From Polyangium mundeleinium (GTDB taxonomy: Bacteria > Myxococcota_A > Polyangia > Polyangiales > Polyangiaceae), in contig NZ_JAQNDO010000001.1 in NCBI RefSeq assembly GCF_028369105.1, positions 7,286,501-7,350,500 on the forward strand: 64,000 bases of DNA, in the 5' to 3' direction. Each line of letters opens with the position of its first letter. Position 1 is the stretch's first letter. The position numbers and the translations under genes were made by a program. Below are positions 1 through 8,587 of the stretch, piece by piece. The notes below the pieces were generated by a model. The model made no database searches and was not told the DNA's origin. It saw nothing but the letters and a program-made list of their open reading frames with translations.

Positions 1-984
1 GAACGAATCCGTCGCGTTCGTCTTCGTCGTGAACAGGTTTCCGCTCGGGAGCTTCAGCGTGCCCTTGAAATGTCCAACGACACTGACCAGGTTCTTCCCG
101 TCGTAAACCAGGGCCGTCGGCTCGACCTCGCCCTCTGCCTGAGCGAACCATTTGCAGGTGCCCGCCGAATCGTAGCCCACCACGAACATGCCGTTCTTGA
201 GCGGATACTCGGCCATGTTGCAGGAGACGGCCTTCGAGCCGGGCGCGCTTATCGTGCCCGCGACGTAGAACTCGCCCGTCGCGGCGGCGGCCACCGCGAC
301 GGCCTTGTCCGGACCATCGCCCCCGAACTGGAGGGGCGGTCCCACGTCGGTGACGGCGTTGTTGTCGCCGGGCGTGAACTTCCGAATGAACACGTCGACA
401 TTCGGGGTCCCACCTTCGGTCGATGCGCGCGACCCGGCGACCACGATGTCCTTCCCGGCAAACGCCACGGCATACGCACTTCGCGGTTGATACCCGATGC
501 CAAGCGCAACCGGCGACGCCCACGTCGCGCTCCCCTTGTCATCGAGCAGCGTGACAAATGCCTCGGGCCCGAAGTTCGGAGATGCGAGCGGCAACGTCCT
601 CGGCGACTTCTCGCCAATCTCGAAGCTCTGCCCGTCGTACTCCCCGGCCAGCGCGACCCTCGCCCCATCGCTGGCGACCGCGAACACGCGTTGCTGACCG
701 AGCGCCCCCCACCGCGCCGACCACGCGACCGACGGGCAAGCCAGGTTGGGAGTACAGGTCGTCGTCGATGCGTCCGCGTCACAAAACGCCGGATGGCAGG
801 CGTCCGGGCCGCCCGCGCCGCCCGACCCTGTCATGGCCCCCATCCCGCTGCTGCTGGTCGACGCGTCGCCCCCACCCCCGCCCCAGCCTATGTCTTTGTC
901 GTAATCACCACTGCTATAAGAAAAAAGACAACCACCCAGCGTCACGAGGCTCGCAGTGGCCGCAAGAAAAAGACCATTTCGCAT
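1..984 (-). CDS. Secreted lipoprotein, beta-propeller-like (3' end outside window)
   Basis: The frame is open from the ATG at 984 to the window edge, so the C-terminus is missing. The N-terminus is a lipoprotein signal peptide with lipobox LGGC (Cys19), followed by a Gly/Ser/Ala-rich linker typical of myxobacterial surface lipoproteins. The remainder has repeats of the type 'AVASDGARVALAGEY', 'AVAFAGKDIVVAGS' and 'AVAAAATGEFYVAGT', which resemble blades of an SBBP or Kelch-like propeller. A GGGAGG ribosome-binding site lies 6 nt upstream. The ATG overlaps the stop of the preceding gene (TGATG), so translation is coupled to the kinase operon. The specific role is unknown. Confidence 0.85.
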   Translation of the reverse strand, partial: MRNGLFLAATASLVTLGGCLFSYSSGDYDKDIGWGGGGGDASTSSSGMGAMTGSGGAGGPDACHPAFCDADASTTTCTPNLACPSVAWSARWGALGQQRVFAVASDGARVALAGEYDGQSFEIGEKSPRTLPLASPNFGPEAFVTLLDDKGSATWASPVALGIGYQPRSAYAVAFAGKDIVVAGSRASTEGGTPNVDVFIRKFTPGDNNAVTDVGPPLQFGGDGPDKAVAVAAAATGEFYVAGTISAPGSKAVSCNMAEYPLKNGMFVVGYDSAGTCKWFAQAEGEVEPTALVYDGKNLVSVVGHFKGTLKLPSGNLFTTKTNATDSF

Positions 985-2018
985 CAAAACCTCCCGGACA
1001 ACCCCATTCCTCCCCCGCCCGGAAGCACGATCGGCACAGGCACGAACGACGCCTTCCCTGCCTCCCCGTCCTTCGCCGAAGGCGCCGTCAAGACGAGCAC
1101 GAGCCCCACGCCCACCCCGGCGAGCCCCACGCCCCACGCGACCGCGTTCGGCACGAGCAGCGCCTTGTACGTGTCGACGTCCGCGTCCTTGATCTCACAC
1201 GGCACAGACGGCGTCTCCTCGCGCTGTTTGCGGCAGGCATCAAAACTCGACGCCTTCGCCATGATGATGCCGCCCGTCACCCCCGCCGCGACGAGCCCTG
1301 CCACGCCCACGCCACCCACGATGAACCCCGCCGTACGCCGAAAGCTCGTGGGAGGCGGCGGCGGCCCGCCCCCCGTCGCCGTCGCCGTCGCCGTCGGCAC
1401 CACGGTCGCCGACGGCGAGCCCACCGGCGCAGGCGCCGCCGGCGTCGCGACGAACTCCGTGCGCTCCTTCTCGGCCAGCGTGAGCTCGTGCTTGCGATCC
1501 GGCCGGCCTTGCGCGCGCACCACGATCGCGTGGCTCCCGGGCTCCACGTAGAGCGGCGCCGAGAGCGCCGACGGCGCGAGCTCCGTCCCGTCGAGGACGA
1601 CGGCCGACACGGGCTGCCCCGGCGGCACCACGATGCGCAGCCGCGGCACGCGCGGCGAGAGCGTGTTGATGCGCTCCTTCGCCACCTTGGCGCGCGCATC
1701 CTTGGCGTCGACGAGCGCGAGCCCGCGCTCCCAGTGCTCCAGCGCCGCGGCGATCTTGCCCTCGCCCTCGTCACACTGCGCCACATTGAAGAGCGTGTTC
1801 GCGACCGCGAAGAGCCCCATGCTCTCCCGCATCTTCGCGCAACCCGTGGCCTTGTCCCCGGCCTCGATCGCCTTGCGCCCGTCGACGAAGAGCTTCTGCG
1901 CGCGGGCCTTGTCGTCCGTCTCGTCCGCGTACGCGACGCCGCCGATCACGAGCGCCAGCCCAAGCGGCGCGGCGACGAGACACGCGCCCCGAAGGACGCT
2001 CCGCACGGATATGATCAT
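984..2018 (-). CDS. TPR/PEGA-like membrane protein
   Basis: This 344-residue protein has a signal peptide or anchor at about residues 1-31. An N-terminal helical TPR-like part follows ('KLFVDGRKAIEAGDKATG', 'ALEHWERGLALVDA'). Next comes a PEGA-like beta domain ('AVVLDGTELAPSALSA', 'PLYVEPGSHAIVVRA'). After a Pro/Thr/Ala linker there are two C-terminal hydrophobic segments around 'GFIVGGVGVAGLVAAG' and 'VGLAGVGVGLVLVL'. Such proteins are common beside myxobacterial Ser/Thr kinases. The ATG overlaps the kinase stop codon by 4 nt (ATGA), which indicates an operon with tight translational coupling. Function is inferred only as a periplasmic or membrane partner of the kinase. Confidence 0.8.
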   Translation of the reverse strand: MIISVRSVLRGACLVAAPLGLALVIGGVAYADETDDKARAQKLFVDGRKAIEAGDKATGCAKMRESMGLFAVANTLFNVAQCDEGEGKIAAALEHWERGLALVDAKDARAKVAKERINTLSPRVPRLRIVVPPGQPVSAVVLDGTELAPSALSAPLYVEPGSHAIVVRAQGRPDRKHELTLAEKERTEFVATPAAPAPVGSPSATVVPTATATATGGGPPPPPTSFRRTAGFIVGGVGVAGLVAAGVTGGIIMAKASSFDACRKQREETPSVPCEIKDADVDTYKALLVPNAVAWGVGLAGVGVGLVLVLTAPSAKDGEAGKASFVPVPIVLPGGGGMGLSGRF

Positions 2019-3379
2019 TTCCCCCACTCGCCGAAATCCGCCCCGCTCTTGACGCTCGGCCCCTTCTTGACGGCGCTCGCCGTGACCGACGGGACGGGCG
2101 GCGGCGCGCCCGCGTCCTCGGTCACCATGCGCGCCGGCTCGATCGGCGCGATCGGCGCCACCGACGGCGGCGCGCTCGGCGCCGGCGCCTCCACGCGCGC
2201 GCTGCCTGCGCTCGACGACGCTGCCGACACAGGCCCCGGCGTCTCCTCGGACGAACCTCCGAACACGAAGAATGCGGCCACGCCGCCGAGCGCGAGCGTG
2301 CCGAGCGCGAGCGCGATCATGGCCAGGCGCGAGGTACGCGCGGGCGCGGGGGTCGGCGCCGTGGGATCCCGCTTCAGCGTGATCATCTGGCTGTCGACCG
2401 CGCCGGGGTTCGTCGTGCCGCGCGACGCGACGGGCACGAGGTTCTGCGGCTCGCCGTGCTTGTCGAGCCACGCGAGCGCCTTGCGCACGCCGACCTGCAT
2501 GCTGCGCGCGTCCTGAAAGCGCGCGTTCATGTCGAAGGAGAGCGACTTGTCGACGACCTCCGCCACGTCCGCGGGCAACCCCGGCAGGACCGTGCGGATC
2601 GGCGCGGGCGCCTGCGTCATCGCCTTGAGCAGGAGCTGGTTCAGCGTGGGCGCGTCGTGCACGAGGCGGCCCGTCATCAGCGTGAACAACGACGCGCCCA
2701 CGGCCCACAGATCCGAGCGCGCGTCGACGCGGTTCCACTCGCCGAGGGCTTGCTCCGGCGGCATGAACGCGGGCGTGCCCATGGCGTTGCCCGTCTTCGT
2801 CATCTTCGCGTTGGACTGCATCTCGCGCATCCGCGCGAGCCCGAAGTCGAGCACCTTCAGCGCGCCGTCCTTCGTCAAAAACAGGTTCTCGGGCTTCAGA
2901 TCGCGGTGCACGATCCCCTTGTCGTGCGCGGCGGCGAGCGTGTCGAGGAGCTGATCGGCGAGGCGAAGCGACTCGGTGATCCCGAGGCGCCCCGTGGGCC
3001 TCTGCTCCGCGAGCGCGTCGACGGTCTTGCCTTCGAGCAGCTCCATCACGACGAAGACCGAGCCGTCTTCGGCCACGTCGTCGTCGAGCACGCTCACGGC
3101 GCCCGAATGGCCCACGTTGTTCGCGACGTAGCCTTCCCGGAGGAAGCGCGCGCGCGCCTCGGGATCCACCGAGAGCTCGAGGTGGAGCATCTTGATGGCG
3201 CCGCGCTTGCCGTTGCGGTGGGTGCCCTCGTAGACCGCGGCCATGCCGCCGATCCCGAGCACGCGATCGATGCGCCACTTGGCTCGCAGCACCGTGCCGA
3301 TGCGCGCCTGCGCGCGGCGCGTCACCGCGTCGTCGAGCGGCTCGGTGTCCGCATCGTGCATCACCGGCAAGGTCTGCAT
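2015..3379 (-). CDS. Transmembrane Ser/Thr protein kinase
   Basis: This is a eukaryotic-like (Hanks-type) kinase of 454 residues. The catalytic domain spans about residues 36-300: glycine loop LGIGGMAAVYEG (41-52), ATP-binding Lys63 in AIKML, catalytic loop HRDLKPEN (158-165, Asp160), DFG at 178-180 and the GTPAFMPPEQ activation segment at 201-210. All catalytic residues are present, so the kinase should be active. A Pro-rich juxtamembrane stretch leads to one transmembrane helix at about 352-374 and a low-complexity extracytoplasmic tail rich in Ala, Pro and Ser, without a recognisable sensor domain. It is first in a three-gene operon with overlapping genes. The first ATG is used; an internal Met7 is an alternative but has no better ribosome-binding site. 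Confidence 0.95.
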   Translation of the reverse strand: MQTLPVMHDADTEPLDDAVTRRAQARIGTVLRAKWRIDRVLGIGGMAAVYEGTHRNGKRGAIKMLHLELSVDPEARARFLREGYVANNVGHSGAVSVLDDDVAEDGSVFVVMELLEGKTVDALAEQRPTGRLGITESLRLADQLLDTLAAAHDKGIVHRDLKPENLFLTKDGALKVLDFGLARMREMQSNAKMTKTGNAMGTPAFMPPEQALGEWNRVDARSDLWAVGASLFTLMTGRLVHDAPTLNQLLLKAMTQAPAPIRTVLPGLPADVAEVVDKSLSFDMNARFQDARSMQVGVRKALAWLDKHGEPQNLVPVASRGTTNPGAVDSQMITLKRDPTAPTPAPARTSRLAMIALALGTLALGGVAAFFVFGGSSEETPGPVSAASSSAGSARVEAPAPSAPPSVAPIAPIEPARMVTEDAGAPPPVPSVTASAVKKGPSVKSGADFGEWGK

Positions 3380-3589
3380 GCCTCAACATCCCTTACAATG
3401 TTTCCCCCGTCCTGTACAAGCGGTGCGACGGACCGTTCGCACCAGTGGTTTCCTGACACACGCCTTCCGACCCGCCTGACGAGAGAGTTCGTCCACGCGG
3501 GGCGGATTACATCCCCCAACCGTTTACGACGCAGACGGGGGCGTGATACCGTGGAGCCCTCGCCCGCCCGCTTGCGAGCTTGAAAAACC

Positions 3590-4231
3590 ATGCCGATCCA
3601 CGTCGTCCAGCAAGGCGAGTGCTTTTCGAAGATTGCCGCGCGGTATGGCTTTGGTGATTATCGGGTCCTCTACGATCACCCCGACAACGCCGAGCTGAAA
3701 AAGAAGCGCGCGAACCCGAACGTGCTCGAGCCCGGCGATCGCATCGTGATCCCGGACAAGGACCTCAAGGTCGAGGAGGGCCTCGCGACGGGCAAGCTCC
3801 ATCGATTCCGCCTGCGCAGGCCGAAAAAAGAGCTGCGCCTCAAGCTCGAAGGCCACGACGGCAAGCCGCTCGCGGGCGCGGCGTACGTGCTCGAGGTCGG
3901 CGGCGAGACGCACGAGGGCAAGACCGACGGCGATGGCAAGCTCGAACAGAAGGTCCCCGTCTCCGAGACCACGGGAAAGCTCACGATCGCGGGGCGCGTG
4001 ATCCACCTCCGGCTCGGGCACCTGAACCCGCTCGACGCGGCGGACGGGGGCATCTCCGGGGCGCAGGGGCGGCTTTCGAACCTCGGATACAATCCCGGCC
4101 CGGCGGACGGCGTGCTCGGCAGGCGCACGCGCACGGCGCTCGCGCTCTTCCAGCACGACGAGAAGCTCGACGTCACGGGCAAGCTCGACGACACGACGAA
4201 AAAGAAGCTCGAGGAGAAACACGGCTCCTGA
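3590..4231 (+). CDS. LysM and peptidoglycan-binding domain protein
   Basis: The 213-residue protein starts with a LysM-type domain (about 1-60: 'QQGECFSKIAARYGF' to 'LEPGDRIVIPDKDL'). A carboxypeptidase-regulatory-like beta domain follows (about 75-135, 'DGKPLAGAAYVLEVGG'). The C-terminus is a PG_binding_1 fold (about 150-205, 'AQGRLSNLGYNPGPADG', 'TRTALALFQ'). There is no signal peptide, so export would need a specialised route or occur by lysis. In myxobacteria this architecture often accompanies contractile-injection cargo genes, but no VgrG, PAAR or sheath gene is visible here. It is 21 nt upstream of the next gene and is first in a three-gene operon ending in a peptidase. Confidence 0.85.
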   Translation: MPIHVVQQGECFSKIAARYGFGDYRVLYDHPDNAELKKKRANPNVLEPGDRIVIPDKDLKVEEGLATGKLHRFRLRRPKKELRLKLEGHDGKPLAGAAYVLEVGGETHEGKTDGDGKLEQKVPVSETTGKLTIAGRVIHLRLGHLNPLDAADGGISGAQGRLSNLGYNPGPADGVLGRRTRTALALFQHDEKLDVTGKLDDTTKKKLEEKHGS

Positions 4232-4252
4232 CGGAGGCCAAAGGCACGCACG

Positions 4253-4744
4253 ATGGAGCGAACCCACGACGTCGCGTTCGGCAACCCCCGGGGCAAGGAT
4301 TTCAATACGATCGTCCTGTCCGGCGTGGATCTGACGGTCCCCCTGGAGATGGACCTCGATTGTGATCCGCTCCAGGACGATGAAGTCCGCCTGCAGAGCG
4401 AGGACGGCCATTTCGAAAAGATCCTCCTGGCGAGCGACGCGGACGCGAAGCCCGATCCCGACAAGCGGATCGTCCTTTACACGTTCCGCCTGGTGCCGCC
4501 GGGCGCGTATCGCATTTCGGTGCGGATCGGGGCCGAGAAATGGCTCGACGTCGTGACGGGGCTCGTGGTCTCGAAGGAGGGCGCGTTCCTCGGCGACAAG
4601 AAGCTCGGCACCGAACCCGAGAGCGTGGCCGAGGACAAGGCCGAGGAGCCCGCGGAGGATCCGCCCGAGGAGGCGCCGGAGGAGGAAGAGCTCGGCGAGT
4701 TCGTGGACGTCAACGACGGCTTTTTCGAAGAGGGTGAGCGATGA
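4253..4744 (+). CDS. Hypothetical acidic companion protein
   Basis: This 163-residue protein lies between the LysM protein and the large peptidase-like protein, and its stop overlaps the next ATG (ATGA). The first 110 residues look like a compact beta domain ('VALSGVDLTVPLEM'-type strands, 'YTFRLVPPGAYRISVRI'). The last 45 residues are extremely rich in Glu and Asp and probably disordered. No family is recognised. Its fixed place between two cell-wall-directed proteins suggests an adaptor, chaperone or immunity-like role, which is inference from context only. Confidence 0.75.
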   Translation: MERTHDVAFGNPRGKDFNTIVLSGVDLTVPLEMDLDCDPLQDDEVRLQSEDGHFEKILLASDADAKPDPDKRIVLYTFRLVPPGAYRISVRIGAEKWLDVVTGLVVSKEGAFLGDKKLGTEPESVAEDKAEEPAEDPPEEAPEEEELGEFVDVNDGFFEEGER

Positions 4745-7374
4745 GCGGCGACGGCGGAACCTCGGGCGGCGGCGTCACGACGTATTGCGTCCCGACGCTG
4801 AAAATCACGAAGGTCGCCTGCACCGCCGGGCACGTCCTGCCGAACCTCTTCGTCCTCTTTCGCAAAACGCCGCCAAAACCCGCGGATCCCACGATCGGGG
4901 CCAAGCTCTCCGCGATGTTCCGGAGCGAGGACACGCCGGCCGGCCCCGTGCCGCCCTACGTGCTCGGCATGACGGACGCGACCGGGTACCTCGGCCCGCC
5001 GATCGATCACGCGACGCCCGCGTGTTTTGATCAGGTGGCCGACGCGTACAAGCTTCAGCAGGGGCAATCGTACGACGTGTATCTGATCCAGCACCCGAGC
5101 CTCGCGCTCGCGCAGCGGATCGAGGCCGAGATCAACGCGGGGTCGACGGCGTTCGGAGAGCCCAAGGCGCTCACGGTGCGCGCGGACGCGCCGACGCTGG
5201 AAGTGCCCGAGGAATCAAAAGGCCTCCTGCCCGCCGGCGCGGATCTCTACGAGGGGTGGGTCCTCTTCCGCGACATGCCTTTTGCGGCGTGCGAGCCCGT
5301 GAAAAAACAGGTGCAGCGATTGCAAGCGCACCTCGGCGCGCTCCGGTACATGGTGGGCACGTCGAACTTCCCCTACTTGCCCGACGCGGGCACGGACGCC
5401 GACAAATCCGGCGGCGTGAACGACGGGATCTTCGACGTCCGCACGATGAACGCGGTCTACCGTTATCAGCAGGACGCCCCGTCACGCGCCTTCAAGGTGA
5501 ATGGCGGCGGCGCCTCCGGCCCGCACGCGGCGTACGTCGATTACGGGGCGAACTTCGCGCCGAAGGTCGATCGCGGCGCGCTCTCGGCGATGCAGGCGGA
5601 GGTCAAGGCGCTGAAGAAGCAGAAGGCGCTGACCGAGGACCAGAAGAAGCAAAAGATCACGCTCGACGGCAAGATCAAGGCCGAGCAGGCCGACGTCAAG
5701 ACGGCCACGAACATCGCGAATGCGTGGGCCTACCTCGACGGCAGCGAAATCGCGGCGCCCGCGGAGAAACCGGACGCGGCCGACGGCGTGGTCACGGCGG
5801 CGACGGGCAAGGCGCTCCAGACGTGGCTCACGCAAGGCCTCCGCAAGCCGGGGGCGATTTTGGTCTCGATGATCGATCCACGGGGCTGGCTCAACTGGAT
5901 GCGGCCCGAGGCGGCGCAATCGCTGCACGGCTGGAGCGAGCTCGTGAAAGCGCTCGGCTTCGAGCACGGGATCTGCGTGAACCACACGTTCCGCAGCGCG
6001 CAGGTCGACATCGGCAAGGCCGGGTATGGCCGGAGCGCGCGCTCCATCCACAAGACGGGCCTCGCCATGGATCTCGGCATCGCGAGTGGCTTCGTGGACA
6101 CGGTCTCCGGCTGGCCCGTGGCCTTCGTGCGCGAGGTCGTGGACGGCCGCGTCAAATGGCGGCTCCACGGCGCGGCCAAGCAATCCCTCCCCGGCGCGGC
6201 CGACGCGGCGGCGCACGCGGCGCCGATTCTGGAGCGGCTCGCCGCGCTGCGGGACGCGCAATCGAAGACGCCCATCACGGCCGCGATGCTCCTGCCGGCG
6301 ATCGACCAACTCATCGCCGACCTCCAGGCGAATCCCACAGGCTTCTTCACGAAGTATTACCGGGCCTCGATCGAGCGGTGGATGTACGACGCTTGGCACC
6401 CGGAAGGCGGGATCAAGGGCGCCACGATGACGGCGTCCGAGTTCTTCGCCGAGCACGAGCCGGGCAGCGCGGCGTCTGCGGGCGAATACGGGACCTACCT
6501 CGACATCTCCGCCGTCGGCGAGCTCTTGCACCTCGGCCGCATCAGCTCGTTCAAATCGGGCTGGGGCCAAACGACGAAGACGGTGAAGGCGACCGAGCTC
6601 GTCACGCTCGCCGACGCGCTCGACAAGGCGAAGACGAGCAAGACGGACGACGACGTCGTGACGATCGCGCGCGGAAAATCGACGAAGCTGAAGACAACGG
6701 TGCCCGCGCTGGACGCCGATTTCATGCGCCGATGGGCGGGCACGCTGAAGGACGCGAAAAAGGAGATCGCCAAGAGCGTCAAGACGAACACGCCGCAGGT
6801 CACGGTGACGCTCTCCTGGTCGGCCGCGAAGATCGAAGACGCGAAGAAGGTGGCGGCGAAGCTCCGCGACCACGGAGACAAGCTGTTTTACGGGATCGTC
6901 TCCGACGAATCACAGCCGCCGGTGCAATCGGGCGAGGCGTGGGCGAAGTACATCGAGGAGCGCCCCCAAGCGCTGGAACAACAGGCGCCGACGAACCAGA
7001 ACGTCAAGCAATCCACGGGGGCGACGGTGCCCTCGGCCAAGCCGAAGACGTCGAGCTGGACGGTGACGCTCCACCCGATCTTCGAGATCGGGTATGCCGC
7101 GCCCGCGGACACGGCGAGCGTGGCGGCGAGCGTGTTGATCCTGCCGGGCGACGCGGTCACGGTGCCGGCGCCGGGGCAGCCGATCGGAATGGAATGGTGG
7201 CATTTCCAGCGATCGGATCTGCTCGCGGACGACAAGAGCCGGAAGCTCTGGGGCAGCTTCCTGATCGAGGTCGGCTGGACGCGGGAATGCCTGCTGGAGA
7301 ACACGGGGCCGGCGCTGTACCACCGGGCCGGCGTGGGCTATCCGGAGTCGGAGCTCTCCGAGAAGGCCTACTGA
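4741..7374 (+). CDS. Large protein with M15-type (D-Ala-D-Ala) peptidase motifs
   Basis: The 877-residue protein carries the zinc-peptidase signature SxHxxGxAxD as SIHKTGLAMD (Ser435, His437, Asp444). The third M15 element, E-x-x-H, appears as EWWHFQ (Glu818, His821). In VanY/DdpX-type M15 enzymes these elements are tens of residues apart; here about 370 residues separate them, so either a domain is inserted into the catalytic fold or another Glu/His is used. The N-terminal 400 residues include a region resembling an assembled peptidoglycan-binding or spike domain ('VQRLQAHLGALRYMVG') and a Lys-rich helix near 285-325. No signal peptide is present. It is the last gene of the operon with the LysM protein, and cell-wall hydrolysis is the likely role. 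Confidence is high for the gene and moderate for the activity. Confidence 0.85.
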   Translation: MSGDGGTSGGGVTTYCVPTLKITKVACTAGHVLPNLFVLFRKTPPKPADPTIGAKLSAMFRSEDTPAGPVPPYVLGMTDATGYLGPPIDHATPACFDQVADAYKLQQGQSYDVYLIQHPSLALAQRIEAEINAGSTAFGEPKALTVRADAPTLEVPEESKGLLPAGADLYEGWVLFRDMPFAACEPVKKQVQRLQAHLGALRYMVGTSNFPYLPDAGTDADKSGGVNDGIFDVRTMNAVYRYQQDAPSRAFKVNGGGASGPHAAYVDYGANFAPKVDRGALSAMQAEVKALKKQKALTEDQKKQKITLDGKIKAEQADVKTATNIANAWAYLDGSEIAAPAEKPDAADGVVTAATGKALQTWLTQGLRKPGAILVSMIDPRGWLNWMRPEAAQSLHGWSELVKALGFEHGICVNHTFRSAQVDIGKAGYGRSARSIHKTGLAMDLGIASGFVDTVSGWPVAFVREVVDGRVKWRLHGAAKQSLPGAADAAAHAAPILERLAALRDAQSKTPITAAMLLPAIDQLIADLQANPTGFFTKYYRASIERWMYDAWHPEGGIKGATMTASEFFAEHEPGSAASAGEYGTYLDISAVGELLHLGRISSFKSGWGQTTKTVKATELVTLADALDKAKTSKTDDDVVTIARGKSTKLKTTVPALDADFMRRWAGTLKDAKKEIAKSVKTNTPQVTVTLSWSAAKIEDAKKVAAKLRDHGDKLFYGIVSDESQPPVQSGEAWAKYIEERPQALEQQAPTNQNVKQSTGATVPSAKPKTSSWTVTLHPIFEIGYAAPADTASVAASVLILPGDAVTVPAPGQPIGMEWWHFQRSDLLADDKSRKLWGSFLIEVGWTRECLLENTGPALYHRAGVGYPESELSEKAY

Positions 7375-7531
7375 AGCGCGGCCCGTCTCGGTCTCGCCTG
7401 CTGCCCGCGGCGCCCCCCGATTGTGCATCGTCAGGCAACGGTCCTTGTCCTCGGGGCGACCTTCTCGCGCCGCGCCGGGTGATCCATTCATGGTGCTGTC
7501 CCCGGTCGTTCTCGCGTGGAGGGAAAGCGTC

Positions 7532-8587
7532 ATGAAGAAGCGTTCGATGATGGCATGGTTCGTCGTGGGTCTCGCCGCTGCCGGCTGCAGCGACACGCCT
7601 CCGGAGGGCGCGCCGCCCGCCGAGGTGCCCCAGGCCTTCGCGGCTTGTGAGGGGCAAGAATTCACCCTCACGGCGCCCAACCCGATGTACGTCTGGACGC
7701 CGAAGGCCATTCGCCTCGTCTCGCAGAAGCTCGCGCCGGGCGTCTTCGCGATCTACGACGAAAACGTGGACGCCCATGCCCCGAAGGGCATCCCCCTCGC
7801 GACGAGCGGCGGGTTCGTCATCGGCGAGGATTCGGTGCTCCTCGTCGAGAGCATGATCAACCGGCAGCTCTTTTGCCAGGTCGTGGACCTCGTCCGGAAG
7901 GAGACCGAGAAGCCCATTCGATACGTGGTCAACACGAGCAGCCACGGCGATCACAGCTTCGGCAACACGTTCCTCCCGAGCGGCGTGCACGTCGTGCAGC
8001 ACGAGCGCACGGCCCAGGAGATCGCGGAGCACTTCGAGGAGGACATCGCCTTCATGGAGGCGAACTTCGGCGCGGATCAAGGCCTCGACGAGCTCGAGGC
8101 GGTGCCCGCCGACATCCTCGTGAAGGACGGCGAGCCGTGGTCGGTCGATCTGGGCGGCGGCATGACCGTGGAGGCCCGTTACCACGGGTTCGCGCAGACC
8201 GGCGGGGATCTCTTCGTGCGTGTCCCGAGCGCGAAGGTCCTCTGGACGGGCAACGCGCTCGTCGCCGAAAAGCCCGCGGTCCCCTGGCTGCTCGCCGGCC
8301 ACGCGGCCGAGACGGGGATGACGCTCGCCGACGTGAAGGCCTCGCTCCCCGCCGACGCCATCGTCGTGCCGGGGCATGGAAGGCCGGTGTCCGTCGACGG
8401 CTTCGATTTCGCGATCGATTACCTCGGGACCCTCGTCAGCGAGATCGACTCCGCTGTCTCCAGCGGCAAAACCAAGGACGAGGCCGTCATGTCCGTCACG
8501 ATGGATTCGTTCAAGGGATACGCGATCTGGGACTGGATCCATACGACCGTGAACGTCCCCAACACCTACGACGACCTGTCGCCCTGA
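7532..8587 (+). CDS. Metallo-beta-lactamase-fold lipoprotein
   Basis: This 351-residue lipoprotein has a signal peptide with lipobox AAAGC (Cys19). The ATG at 7532 follows a GGAGGG ribosome-binding site. The body is a metallo-beta-lactamase fold: 'GGFVIGEDSVLLVES' strands, the metal loop NTSSHGDHSFGN (134-145) and a distal VVPGHGRPV loop. The usual HxHxDH loop reads SxHxDH here, with Ser136 in place of the first zinc-ligand His, while His138, Asp140 and His141 are kept. This may alter or abolish one metal site. Related exported MBL-fold hydrolases act on lactones, thioesters or other small esters, and the substrate here is unknown. Its 3' end overlaps the convergent LysR gene by 22 bp. Confidence 0.88.
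   Translation: MKKRSMMAWFVVGLAAAGCSDTPPEGAPPAEVPQAFAACEGQEFTLTAPNPMYVWTPKAIRLVSQKLAPGVFAIYDENVDAHAPKGIPLATSGGFVIGEDSVLLVESMINRQLFCQVVDLVRKETEKPIRYVVNTSSHGDHSFGNTFLPSGVHVVQHERTAQEIAEHFEEDIAFMEANFGADQGLDELEAVPADILVKDGEPWSVDLGGGMTVEARYHGFAQTGGDLFVRVPSAKVLWTGNALVAEKPAVPWLLAGHAAETGMTLADVKASLPADAIVVPGHGRPVSVDGFDFAIDYLGTLVSEIDSAVSSGKTKDEAVMSVTMDSFKGYAIWDWIHTTVNVPNTYDDLSP

Noticed and set aside
984-3389. A single 801-codon minus frame
   Set aside because: Only its last 344 codons are a real protein; the rest lies out of frame over the Ser/Thr kinase.
3590-7374. Type VI secretion cluster
   Set aside because: Domain types fit secreted cargo, but no VgrG, PAAR, Hcp or sheath gene lies in the window; only the enzymatic motifs are claimed.
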